A stretch of DNA of 64,000 nt. It comes from an uncultured Lachnospiraceae bacterium (GTDB taxonomy: Bacteria; Bacillota; Clostridia; Lachnospirales; Lachnospiraceae). The position numbers were made by a program, and so were the translations under genes. A model generated the notes under the pieces. It ran no database searches. It saw nothing but the letters and a program-made list of their open reading frames with translations, and had not been told where the DNA came from. Positions 1-8,341 of the stretch are shown here, one piece after another (positions within the stretch are counted from its first letter, which is position 1; every line of letters starts with the position of its first letter). The DNA lies in the NCBI GenBank assembly GCA_910585635.1, contig CAJUFE010000022.1:3114-67113 (forward strand). The letters are read 5' to 3'.

Positions 1-1711
1 CCTCGGTGATCTGCCCGTTCTCCTTCAGCCTGCGGTCGATCATGGCCAGCTGCCGGCCTTTAAGATCTGCCTGAAAGGGCAGCATCTCCATGGAGACCCC
101 CATCCGCCCCTGGTATTCCATCAGGCGCTCCAGGGTCTCTCTCCGCTCCCTTAGATCTAAGACCTCCTCATACCTCCGCAGCAGAAGGGAGAGCTGCTTC
201 GTCCGCCGGATCCGGTCATCCTTATCCTTGTCTAAGGTGGCCCCATAGACAGAGATCTCCTGCGTCTGCCGAAAGACCCTCTTGATATAGCGCACCGCCT
301 CCCGGACCTTATCCATATTCCCCAGGCGGAGGACGGGAAATGGGATCGGCTGTCCGTGATAGCAGAGACCGCACAGCTTATCGAACACACCGTCCACCGG
401 GTGGTTATTGTAGGAGGCGAAGAGCACGGTCCTTTCATTAAAAAAGGCTGTGACGATCGTATTGATGATCGTCCCGGTCTTTCCGGTGCCTGGGGGACCC
501 TGGATGTAGGCCAGGGGATATTTCATGGCATTGTGGATCGCCAGGAGCTGGTCTAAGTTGATCTTCCGGTCGATCGGCGTGATCGGATAGCTCTTCCGCC
601 GGATGGGCCTGCTCTGCAGCCCGCCGAAAAAAGCCCGGATGGGGACGGTCATCTGATCCCCTTCGACCATCTCGATGATCGCCTGGTACTCCTTATGCAG
701 GTCCAGGGGGATATCCATCCCCAGCCCGATGATGTAGGGCATGTCATCCACACAGGGGCTCTGGAGCCGTTCGGTCAGGCGATCCTTGATCTGCTCCAGA
801 TTTTTCTCCAGATCCTGCAGAAGGCCATATCCATCGGCGTCCAGATACTTGCGGATACTCTCCGTGCTCCTTATGGGCGAGGCTCCGTCGCCTGGCCCGC
901 CAGGACATGAGGTGAAGGCGTATTCCGTGCAGACCGTGATATCCTCCTCCGGGCGCAGCACCCTTCTCTTCACATCTAGCTGCAGCTTCCGGTAGGCCAG
1001 GACGTACAGGCCCTTTTCCGTGTGGATGCTCAGCACGTTCATCCCCAGCTGCTGGAGCTTTAGACGGCCCTCCGGCCGTTCCCTCTGCTCCGCCTTATAC
1101 TGGAACTCCTTTACGATCACCTTGAACTGCTCCTCGCTCAAGGGAAAGCTGCCTCCCCTAAAGCTGTCCCGGTCCAGGTAACGGATCAGCGCGAAGTCCG
1201 ACCGGTAGGGGACCGTATCCATGCGGCTGCACAGCTCCAGGTAGCTTAAGATCTTCAGGTTGACCGTATTGCCAAAGACCACCTGATACCGTCTCGGATG
1301 GAGCCGGATATCCCGGACCAGCCTCTCCTCCACCGGACAGTAGGAGCCCTCGATCACCTGGGTGGAGAGGATGCGGTCGATGTAGATCCGGTCAAAGGAA
1401 CCGATGGTGTATCTTGCCAGATGGAGGCCGTCCACCGCGAGGGTACGCTCCTCCGGGTCCAGGCCCCGGATACAAATCCAATACCGGGTGATCTGGCCTT
1501 CCTTATTGTGGTAGTCGATGCAGAGCCATTTCCCCTCGTGGATGGCCCGGAAGATGTCATGGCAGACCCGCCCGGCCCTGACGCGCGCGCCGCCATCTCT
1601 GCCCGCCCTGCTGTCTCTGCCCGCCCGGCCATCCTTATCCGCTCCGGCTGGCTGCCCTGCCGGGCGTTTTGTACCATACCGCGCCTTTCGTTCTCTGGTC
1701 TCCTCCGTCAT
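1..1711 (-). CDS. WYL-like/SF1 (DNA2/NAM7-type) helicase, C-terminus cut by window edge
   Basis: An uninterrupted frame of about 570 codons runs off the left edge, so the end is missing. ATG at 1709-1711 follows AAGGAGG by a good distance. Residues about 55-100 (IDYHNKEGQITRYW, then LDPEERTLAVDGLHLARY) resemble a WYL-type ligand-binding fold. Near residues 380-395 is a Walker A motif, IQGPPGTGKTGTI, followed by TVLFASYNNHPVDGV, typical of UvrD/DNA2-like superfamily 1 helicases (Q-motif region, then motif I and Ia). The rest of the helicase core lies outside the window. It probably acts on nucleic acid using ATP. The N-terminal 55 residues are low-complexity and rich in G, R and A. It is divergent from the polysaccharide deacetylase gene. 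The family call is solid; the WYL assignment is by eye. Confidence 0.8.
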   Translation of the reverse strand, partial: MTEETRERKARYGTKRPAGQPAGADKDGRAGRDSRAGRDGGARVRAGRVCHDIFRAIHEGKWLCIDYHNKEGQITRYWICIRGLDPEERTLAVDGLHLARYTIGSFDRIYIDRILSTQVIEGSYCPVEERLVRDIRLHPRRYQVVFGNTVNLKILSYLELCSRMDTVPYRSDFALIRYLDRDSFRGGSFPLSEEQFKVIVKEFQYKAEQRERPEGRLKLQQLGMNVLSIHTEKGLYVLAYRKLQLDVKRRVLRPEEDITVCTEYAFTSCPGGPGDGASPIRSTESIRKYLDADGYGLLQDLEKNLEQIKDRLTERLQSPCVDDMPYIIGLGMDIPLDLHKEYQAIIEMVEGDQMTVPIRAFFGGLQSRPIRRKSYPITPIDRKINLDQLLAIHNAMKYPLAYIQGPPGTGKTGTIINTIVTAFFNERTVLFASYNNHPVDGVFDKLCGLCYHGQPIPFPVLRLGNMDKVREAVRYIKRVFRQTQEISVYGATLDKDKDDRIRRTKQLSLLLRRYEEVLDLRERRETLERLMEYQGRMGVSMEMLPFQADLKGRQLAMIDRRLKENGQITE

Positions 1712-1762
1712 GCTGCCTTACACCTCCTTCCCCGATATGTCTGTCCTGTCGTTGATATACTC

Positions 1763-1791
1763 ATCATAGCATAGTTTTTTATAGGCTACAA
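1763..1791 (-). promoter_or_regulatory. Promoter of the helicase gene
   Basis: On the minus strand TTGTAG (1786-1791) and TATGAT (1763-1768) are separated by 17 bases and lie about 50 bases upstream of the helicase start. This matches a sigma-A type promoter. Confidence 0.5.
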
Positions 1792-1810
1792 GCGAGGGGA
1801 GATAACGCAC

Positions 1811-1838
1811 TTGCAATCTGCCCCACAGATGCTATACT
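1811..1838 (+). promoter_or_regulatory. Promoter of the deacetylase/MATE operon
   Basis: TTGCAA (1811-1816), a 16-base spacer and TATACT (1833-1838) lie about 45 bases before the ATG at 1885. Together with the minus-strand promoter nearby it gives a compact divergent promoter region. Confidence 0.5.
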
Positions 1839-1884
1839 AAGGAATTGACAAGACTACATCCGATAAAGAGAGGATACGAGGGAT

Positions 1885-3927
1885 ATGATCATCGATGGAA
1901 GGACAAATGGGCCGGGGATCGCCTGGCCTGGGGGGAAGCGTGTGGCCGTCATGCTGACCTTCGACTTTGACGCGGAATACCTGCGGATCTCCCGCGCCAA
2001 AGCAAAAGGGACCCAGATCGGGTTCACGGACTTTTCCAGAGGACAGTACGGACCCCACGAGGGCCTTGCCCGCTGCCTGGATATGTTGTATACCTTTGGA
2101 GTGAAAGGGACGTTTTTTGTGCCGGGGATCGTGGCGGAGACCTATGAGGACTGCGTGCGCGGCATCCACGCGCGGGGGCATGAGTTGGCCTGCCACGGCT
2201 ATATGCACGAGTCGGAGCGGGGGGTCCCCCGGGAGACGGAAGCAGCACGCCTGGATAAATGTGAGACGCTCCTCAAGGCCATCACCGGGAAACGGCCGGT
2301 GGGGCACCGGGGACCGGAGAGCATCATCCATCCCTTTACGCCAGAGCTCCTGGCGGAGAAGGGCTATCTGTACAGCTCCTCCATGAAGGACTGTGACTGG
2401 GCCTATCTGTGGGAGACGGAGGACTGCGGGGCTGATAAGCTCCCCCTGGTGGAGCTGCCCTGCGATATCACCATGGATGATTTTACCTATTATTATTTTA
2501 CCTTCAGCGACCCGGCGGTCCGGTCTATGTATCCGGACCAGGAGGTGATCGGGAACTGGAAGGCGGAATTTGACGGCCTGGCGGAGGAGGGGGATAAGAT
2601 CTTTGTCTTAAAGCTCCATCCCCAGCTGATCGGCCGGGCCAGCCGGATCGCCGCCCTGGGAGCTTTCATCGGGTATATGCAGCGGCACGGGGCGTGGATC
2701 GCCACCTGTGAGGAGGTGGCCCGGTATGTATTGGAGCAGTCCGCGCAGGCAACGGATGGCAGAACTGATGGCAGTTCCCGGTCCAGCATGACCTCCGATG
2801 GTCTGCGCGCGGCGGCTGGTATGACCTCCGATGACCTGCGCGCGGCGGCTGGTATGACCTCCGATGACCTGCGCGCAGCGGCCGGCATGGCCTCCAAGAG
2901 CACAAATGCTTGTGCTCCTGCCGCAGCGGTCCCGGATGATCGATGGGGATCTGCCTGTGATACGTCCTCCCCCTACGATCAGGCGCAGATCCTATGCTCC
3001 ACTGACCGGGCGGCCTATCTCTTCCCCGCCAGCCAGACGGCACAGCCATGCCCCGCCAGCCAGATGACCGTCATCCGCTCCACCCACCGGATGACCGATA
3101 TCCGCCCGGTATGGCCCGGAGGGAGAAGGATCGCGGTGATGCTGGCCTTCGACCTGGACGCGGAGACCATGTGGACCACCCGGGGGGACGGCAATGCCGA
3201 CCACATCACCAACCTGTCCCGGGGGGCATACGGGCCGAAGCAGGGCGTGCCGCGGATCTTAAAAATGCTGGATACCTGGGGGGTGAAGGCCACCTTCTTC
3301 ATCCCGGGGGTGATCGCTGAGCGATACCCTGATGTGGTGCGGGAGATCAGCCGCCGGGGCCACGAGATCGGCTTCCACGGCTACGCTCACGAGGAGTTTA
3401 CCACCACCACCTATGAGGAGGAGGACGCTACCATGCACCGGGCGGAAGGGATCATCCGGGATATCTGCGGCCAGGCGCTTTTAGGCCACCGGGCTCCCGG
3501 CGGCGTGATCCACGACTACAGCCTGCGCTTATTTTTAGAGCACGGCTACATCTACAGCTCCAACTGGCGGGACAGCGACGGCCCCTTTATCCACCGGATC
3601 GACGGGAAGGAAGTCCCTCTGGTGGAGCTCCCCAAGGATTCGATCTTTGACGATACGGCCTATGACTTTTACACCGACTCCGCCCCTGAGCGGTACGGGC
3701 TAAAGTCCCCCGGCGAGATGTATACGATCTGGAAGGAGGAATTTGACGCCCTGGCGGCGGAGGGCCGGATGATCAACTTCGTCCTCCATCCCCAGTTCAT
3801 CGGCCGGCCCAGCCGGGTGGACATGCTCAGCCATCTGATCGGCTACATGCTGGCCCACGGGGCGTGGCTGGAGACCAACTACGGGGTGGCTTCCTATATC
3901 CTGGCGCAGAGAGGGCTAAGGCCATGA
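1885..3927 (+). CDS. Fused double polysaccharide deacetylase (NodB/PuuE-like)
   Basis: 680 residues containing two complete carbohydrate esterase 4-type (NodB) domains, at about 10-290 and 405-675. Domain 1 has TFDFDAE, GTFFVPG, HGYMHES, HRGPES and LHPQLIGR; domain 2 has AFDLDAET, ATFFIPG, HGYAHEE, HRAPGG and LHPQFIGRPSR. The family removes N- or O-linked acyl groups, or cleaves C-N bonds in the PuuE/HpPgdA branch, using a metal held by Asp and two His. There is no signal peptide, which favours the cytosolic PuuE-like branch. The linker (about 290-405) is low-complexity and contains three 11-residue repeats. Single-domain relatives are about 290 residues, so this is a fusion or tandem duplication. 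The stop overlaps the next start (ATGA), so the MATE gene is translationally coupled; the true substrate is unknown. Confidence 0.85.
   Translation: MIIDGRTNGPGIAWPGGKRVAVMLTFDFDAEYLRISRAKAKGTQIGFTDFSRGQYGPHEGLARCLDMLYTFGVKGTFFVPGIVAETYEDCVRGIHARGHELACHGYMHESERGVPRETEAARLDKCETLLKAITGKRPVGHRGPESIIHPFTPELLAEKGYLYSSSMKDCDWAYLWETEDCGADKLPLVELPCDITMDDFTYYYFTFSDPAVRSMYPDQEVIGNWKAEFDGLAEEGDKIFVLKLHPQLIGRASRIAALGAFIGYMQRHGAWIATCEEVARYVLEQSAQATDGRTDGSSRSSMTSDGLRAAAGMTSDDLRAAAGMTSDDLRAAAGMASKSTNACAPAAAVPDDRWGSACDTSSPYDQAQILCSTDRAAYLFPASQTAQPCPASQMTVIRSTHRMTDIRPVWPGGRRIAVMLAFDLDAETMWTTRGDGNADHITNLSRGAYGPKQGVPRILKMLDTWGVKATFFIPGVIAERYPDVVREISRRGHEIGFHGYAHEEFTTTTYEEEDATMHRAEGIIRDICGQALLGHRAPGGVIHDYSLRLFLEHGYIYSSNWRDSDGPFIHRIDGKEVPLVELPKDSIFDDTAYDFYTDSAPERYGLKSPGEMYTIWKEEFDALAAEGRMINFVLHPQFIGRPSRVDMLSHLIGYMLAHGAWLETNYGVASYILAQRGLRP
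2788..2886 (+). repeat. In-frame 33-bp tandem repeat in the deacetylase linker
   Basis: Three consecutive 33-base units start at 2788, 2821 and 2854 and encode MTSDxLRAAAG each time; a degenerate fourth begins at 2887 (MASKS). Copies two and three are almost identical, so the array is recent. It lies between the two catalytic domains. Confidence 0.9.
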
Positions 3928-5450
3928 GCAAGAAAACGGCAGCACAAAAAGAGCAGGGCAGAGAAAAGGGCATGGAAAATGCCCTGCAGCTGGGAAAGAG
4001 CATCCCGGGGACGATCCTGCGCCTGTCCGGCCCCGCGATCTTAGAGCAGTTTTTCATCTGCTTAGCCTCCCTGGTGGATACGGCCATGGTGGGCTCCATC
4101 GGCGCGGCGGCCACCGCGTCGGTGGCCATCAACATCTCCAGCGTCTGGCTGATCAACGGCTGCATCACGGCCCTTAGTGTAGGCTTCTCCTTCCTGGTCT
4201 CCCATTCGGTGGGGGAAAAGGATCCGGTGAAGACGGAAAGCGCCGTCCGCCAGTCGATCGCGGCCTCCGTCACCTTGGGAGCGCTCCTGACCGCGACCGT
4301 CCTGGCCATCCACCGCGTCCTGCCCCGCATCCTGGGCGCAGAGCCGGATGTACTGCCGGGAGCACAGGCCTATATGGGGATCATCGGTCTGGGACTGACC
4401 GGCCAGACCTTGGGGGTGGTCCTTTCCGCTGTCCTCCGGTCCGCAGGCGATACGGAGACGCCCATGGCGGCGAACCTGGCCTCCAACCTCCTGAACGTGG
4501 TCGGGAACTTTTTCCTGATCTACCCCACCAGACAAGTGGTACTCCCCTTCAGGGGTGGCTCTTCCCTTGCCTCGGCAGGCAGCTCCGCGCTCCTTCCGGC
4601 TACTGACCCTGTCCTCGCAGTGGGCAGCCCCGTACTCGCGGCAGGTGCCCCCCAGATCACCCTCTGGGGGGCCGGGCTGGGGATCCGGGGGGCGGCCATC
4701 GCCACCTCCCTGTCCCAGTACGCTCTGGCGGCCATGCTGCTGTACGCGATCTGCCACGTCCCCACACCGGCGAAGATCCGTCTCCGGGGGGACTACCGCT
4801 TCCGCCGCCAGACTTTGCGGAGCCTGTTCCACATCGGGATCCCGGTGCTCTTAGAGCGGGTCACCCTGTGCCTGGGGCAGATCGGGCTGACGGCCATGAT
4901 CTCCGGCCTGGGTACGGTCCCTCTGGCCGCCCATTATCTGACCAGCCAGACCGAAAGCCTGCTCTACCTGCCGGCCTACGGCTTCGCCTATACCGGGACC
5001 ACCCTGATCGGCCAGTCCTTAGGGGCCAGGGACCGGAAGCTGGCGGCACGGTTCGCCAGGGATATCTGCATCATCAGCACCGTCGTCATCCTGGCGGCCT
5101 GCGTCCCGGTGTATGTGTTCGCCGGGGAGATCATCCGTCTCTTTTCCAGCGATGTCGGGGTGGCCCGGCTGGGGATCGCCACCATCCGGATCGCGGCCGC
5201 CACAGAGATCTTCTTCAGCTTTTTTATCGTGGCCTGCGGCATCTGCCGCGGGGCCGGTGACGTGAAGTTCCCCCTGGCGGTCAGCCTGATCGGCATGTGG
5301 GGCCTTCGGATCGGTCTGGTCTGGCTGGTGACCCGTGTGTTCCGCTGGGGCGTGGCCGGAGTATGGATCGCCATCGCCGTGGACTGCTTCGTCCGGTCCT
5401 GCTTATTCCTGTGGAGACTCGCAAACGGGAAATGGATGGAGGCCGCATAG
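3924..5450 (+). CDS. MATE family efflux transporter
   Basis: 508 residues from the ATG at 3924, which overlaps the preceding stop as ATGA and has AGAGGG upstream; an ATG at 3864 in the same frame lies inside the previous gene and is less likely. Two MATE half-domains are visible: LRLSGPAILEQFF near residue 24, then repeated helices with GAAATASVAINIS, and a second half starting LFHIGIPVLLERV. MATE proteins export cationic drugs or metabolites in exchange for Na+ or H+. Between the halves is an extra hydrophilic/small-residue stretch of about 40 residues (VVLPFRGGSSLASAGSS and on) not usual for the family. Coupling to the deacetylase suggests the pair handles one compound, but this is inference. 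Confidence 0.9.
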   Translation: MSKKTAAQKEQGREKGMENALQLGKSIPGTILRLSGPAILEQFFICLASLVDTAMVGSIGAAATASVAINISSVWLINGCITALSVGFSFLVSHSVGEKDPVKTESAVRQSIAASVTLGALLTATVLAIHRVLPRILGAEPDVLPGAQAYMGIIGLGLTGQTLGVVLSAVLRSAGDTETPMAANLASNLLNVVGNFFLIYPTRQVVLPFRGGSSLASAGSSALLPATDPVLAVGSPVLAAGAPQITLWGAGLGIRGAAIATSLSQYALAAMLLYAICHVPTPAKIRLRGDYRFRRQTLRSLFHIGIPVLLERVTLCLGQIGLTAMISGLGTVPLAAHYLTSQTESLLYLPAYGFAYTGTTLIGQSLGARDRKLAARFARDICIISTVVILAACVPVYVFAGEIIRLFSSDVGVARLGIATIRIAAATEIFFSFFIVACGICRGAGDVKFPLAVSLIGMWGLRIGLVWLVTRVFRWGVAGVWIAIAVDCFVRSCLFLWRLANGKWMEAA

Positions 5451-5467
5451 CGGCCTCCACTCTTTTT
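5438..5467 (+). terminator. Rho-independent terminator overlapping the MATE stop codon
   Basis: GGAGGCCGC (5438-5446) and GCGGCCTCC (5450-5458) form a perfect 9-bp stem with a three-base loop, followed by ACTCTTTTT. The TAG stop lies at the loop and stem base. Confidence 0.8.
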
Positions 5468-5502
5468 CATCTACGGATCCTCCATCCACAGGTCTTTCGT
5501 CC

Positions 5503-6888
5503 TCAGATCACATGGAATTTCCTCCAGGCGCCGCTGACGAACCGGATCCAGAAGATCGCCGCCCGGATCCCCCAGTCCAGGCACATGGCCAGAGCGATGC
5601 CGATGACCCCCATGTCCAGCCAGACCGCGAAGATCACAGAGAACAGCACCCGCCCCGCCACCGTGGACAGGAGGCTGATGTACATGGTGAACTTCACATC
5701 CCCTGCTGCCCTGAGTCCATTGGACAAGGCCCCGGATAAGGGGAAGCAGAAGGCATTGAACAGGTTGTGGATCAGCACCAGCACCACCACCAGCCCGGCC
5801 GCCTCAGCCGACAGGGCATAGCCCTTTAGCACAAAGGGCGTCACCCCAAGGATCACCCCGTTCCAGATGACCGAAGCCACAAAGGTCAGCCGCAGGAGCT
5901 TCCGCATGTAATACTCGGCCGCCTCCTTATCCCCTGCCCCCACGCACTGTCCCGTTACCGTGACAAAGGCCAGGCCCATAGCGGTCCCCATGAGAGCGGC
6001 CACGGACCAGAAGCTCTGAGCCACCCCGTTGGCGGCGATCTGTACGGTCCCGAACAAGGCGGTGATACTGCTCAAGGCCACCTTAGCCAGCTGGAACAGA
6101 CCGTTCTCGATCCCGTTGGGGACCGCCACCTTTAAGATCCTGCGGATCATGGCTCTGTCCAGATGGAGGATGTGCCGCCACGCCAGCCGGACCACATTGG
6201 TCTTACAAAAGCACAGACCCGTGATGACCACGGCCGAAAATACCCTGGCGATCAGGGAGGGATAGGCCACCCCCGCCACCCCTGCGTGGAGCAGGAACAC
6301 GCCGATAGCGTTCCCCACTACATTGATCCCGTTGGAGGCCAGAGAAAGATACATGGTCACCTTGGTCTTTCCCATACTCCGGTGCATCGCCGCGCCTGCG
6401 TTATACACGGCCAGGGCCGGGTAGGAATAGGCCGAGATCCGAAGATAGGTGACGCAGGCCTCCATCACATCCGCCTCCACCTCCCCGAAGAGGAGCTTTA
6501 AAAGCTGCCGGTCAGCCGCCAGCACAAACCCGGTGATGACCAGGGAGAACAGGACCGACACCGTAAGGAGCTGCCCTGAAGACCGGTCGCCCATCTCCTG
6601 ATCCCGGCTCCCGATATACTGGCTCACTACGATGGCCCCGCCTGCGGCCAGCGCCGAGAACAGGTAGAGAAAGATCGTGTTGAACATGTTCACCAAGGAA
6701 ACGCCCGAGACCGCCGCCTCCCCGGCATAGCTGACCATAAAGGTGTCTGCCACGCCCACCAGGACCGCCAGGAGCTGTTCCATGAACAGGGGTACGATCA
6801 GCGCTTTTAGATCTCCATCAGAAAATATCCTCCGCTCTTTCGGGAGCGTCCGTTTTGGTTCGATCAGCTTTGTGATCCGCTCTCCCAT
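5503..6888 (-). CDS. MATE family efflux transporter
   Basis: 461 residues with twelve predicted hydrophobic segments and the two-fold MATE pattern (FMEQLLAVLVGVADTFMV near the start; AVPNGIENGLFQLAKVAL starting the second half). It is a Na+- or H+-coupled multidrug/metabolite exporter by family. Two in-frame ATGs lie six bases apart; AGGAGG abuts the first (6894) but sits six bases from the second (6888), so the second is chosen. It is convergent with the other MATE gene and differs clearly from it in sequence, so this is not a recent duplicate. No regulator is adjacent, and the substrate cannot be told. Confidence 0.9.
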   Translation of the reverse strand: MGERITKLIEPKRTLPKERRIFSDGDLKALIVPLFMEQLLAVLVGVADTFMVSYAGEAAVSGVSLVNMFNTIFLYLFSALAAGGAIVVSQYIGSRDQEMGDRSSGQLLTVSVLFSLVITGFVLAADRQLLKLLFGEVEADVMEACVTYLRISAYSYPALAVYNAGAAMHRSMGKTKVTMYLSLASNGINVVGNAIGVFLLHAGVAGVAYPSLIARVFSAVVITGLCFCKTNVVRLAWRHILHLDRAMIRRILKVAVPNGIENGLFQLAKVALSSITALFGTVQIAANGVAQSFWSVAALMGTAMGLAFVTVTGQCVGAGDKEAAEYYMRKLLRLTFVASVIWNGVILGVTPFVLKGYALSAEAAGLVVVLVLIHNLFNAFCFPLSGALSNGLRAAGDVKFTMYISLLSTVAGRVLFSVIFAVWLDMGVIGIALAMCLDWGIRAAIFWIRFVSGAWRKFHVI

Positions 6889-6942
6889 GTCCATCCTCCT
6901 TTCTGATCTGTTCGCACCTATCGTGTATTTTTCATGTGTCGA

Positions 6943-7512
6943 TCAGAAGATGGAGATATTTTTTTCGCTCCCGAAAGCAGGCAGCATATTCCCATCCGAA
7001 GAATAATGATCCCACCATTTCAGTACGGATGGGAGATCGTTGTCTGCGAGTACCAACAGCTTTTCCTGTTCAAAGACCGTACAAAAGCCATGCTCAAACG
7101 ACAATTTATTTGTTCCGCCAGGAAAGGTCAGCCCCCAAAAAGCTTTTTTGTTACAGAACGCCAGCTCAACGATCGGTCTCCCGATGTAGGGATGGAGCTC
7201 TTCTTTTTCCGTAAAGTCGATCCGCAGAAATTCTTTTGTCTCATCCATCCAGACATCCCATTTGGGAGCATGTTTATAAGCAGAAAACACACCTGATAAG
7301 ACCTGATCATATGCCTGTCTAAAAACCTCCTGGATGTATGTCAAGATCTCTGATAGATCTTTCGGATCGGATCTAGAGTATATCCTATATTCTAATGTGA
7401 TCCTTTCAGGACCATAGAGCAAGGGATCACAGCTTACATCAAAACTTCCTGTATCATAAAAGTCCCCTGTGGCATAACTTTCAATATGTTCCATATCCCT
7501 ATACTCCATCAT
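6943..7512 (-). CDS. Unrecognised 189-residue protein coupled to the MBL hydrolase
   Basis: I do not recognise a family. The protein is acidic and soluble with no signal peptide or membrane segment. Notable parts are YIQEVFRQAYDQVLSG, WDVWMDETKEFLRIDF and a C-terminal block with WDHYSSDGNMLPAFG. Its start ATG (7510-7512) overlaps the stop of the upstream hydrolase as ATGA, so it is probably translated by coupling; a second Met follows immediately. Base composition is visibly more AT-rich than the neighbours, which hints at recent acquisition. Position at the end of the beta-glucosidase operon suggests an accessory role, which is inference only. Confidence 0.65.
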   Translation of the reverse strand: MMEYRDMEHIESYATGDFYDTGSFDVSCDPLLYGPERITLEYRIYSRSDPKDLSEILTYIQEVFRQAYDQVLSGVFSAYKHAPKWDVWMDETKEFLRIDFTEKEELHPYIGRPIVELAFCNKKAFWGLTFPGGTNKLSFEHGFCTVFEQEKLLVLADNDLPSVLKWWDHYSSDGNMLPAFGSEKNISIF

Positions 7513-8327
7513 GACATTACGTCTGTCATCTCACGCCTTATATCCAGACGGTAACTTTCCCCGGGCGCCAGCACCACGACCCGCTCCGGGTTGACGATCA
7601 GGCTCTTCACCACCTCCGGGTCCCCATTGAACTCCTTCCACTCCGGGGCGTCCACACTGCCCCAGTGCCATAAGATCAAGGGCGTATCCGGATATGCGGC
7701 CGCCATCTTTTTCACCCCTTCCAGCCCGATATGCCATCGGCTGTCCGAGATATCAAAGAGCATGGCATCCGGCCTGGGCATATGGAGCTGCTCCTCCATG
7801 AGCCGGCTGTCCCCCACGGCCCAGATGCTGCCATCGGGCGTATCCAGCCAGAAACCGCAGAAATCTTCCATCTTAAACTCTCGCGTATGGTGCTTCGGAG
7901 ACTCATTCTGCCAGGCATGGTCCGCCGGTGTCAGGGTCACGGCTACATCCCCCACCTGGAACCTCTCCCCGATATCGTGCCCGATGCCGTCTATCCCTTG
8001 TTCTCCTCTCAAAAGCCCGGCCACATAGTGAGGCCCATGGAATTCTTTTACTTTCCCCGCCAGCTTCCCGCAGGTGGCTCTGCTGTAATGGTCGTTATCA
8101 CAGTGGGTGAGGAGGACCGCGTCCACCCGGGGGACCTCCTCCTCGGTTATGGGTACCTGGATCAGCAGCGGCATGTCAAACCCGCTGAGTACCGGGTCGA
8201 TCATGATCGTGGTCCCCCTGCTGTTGATCAGCGCTCCCGCATTCCCCAGCCATCTTATGACCGTGCTGTCCGATGGCGCGAAGGCCTCTTCTCCAAACGG
8301 TCTTGTTTCTGGTGCTCTTGCCTGCAT
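7509..8327 (-). CDS. MBL-fold metallo-hydrolase (UlaG-like)
   Basis: 272 residues of the metallo-beta-lactamase fold: WLGNAGALIN, MIDPVLSG, then the metal motif THCDNDHYS, GPHYV, DHAWQ, GFWLDTPDGSIWAVGDSRL and LILWHWGS. The family includes L-ascorbate-6-phosphate lactonase (UlaG) and other cytosolic hydrolases, and this one shares its short size and the lack of a signal peptide. The ATG at 8327 follows AAAGGAGGT. It lies 14 bases after the glucosidase stop and overlaps the next start, so all three are likely one transcript. It may hydrolyse a phosphorylated sugar lactone or ester; the exact substrate is not readable from sequence. Confidence 0.85.
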   Translation of the reverse strand: MQARAPETRPFGEEAFAPSDSTVIRWLGNAGALINSRGTTIMIDPVLSGFDMPLLIQVPITEEEVPRVDAVLLTHCDNDHYSRATCGKLAGKVKEFHGPHYVAGLLRGEQGIDGIGHDIGERFQVGDVAVTLTPADHAWQNESPKHHTREFKMEDFCGFWLDTPDGSIWAVGDSRLMEEQLHMPRPDAMLFDISDSRWHIGLEGVKKMAAAYPDTPLILWHWGSVDAPEWKEFNGDPEVVKSLIVNPERVVVLAPGESYRLDIRREMTDVMS

Positions 8328-8341
8328 CTGCGTTACCTCCT

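Noticed and set aside
6889..6894. Upstream ATG of the second MATE gene as start
   Set aside because: AGGAGG directly touches it, leaving no spacing; the ATG six bases later is correctly placed. The same logic was used for the aldo/keto reductase.
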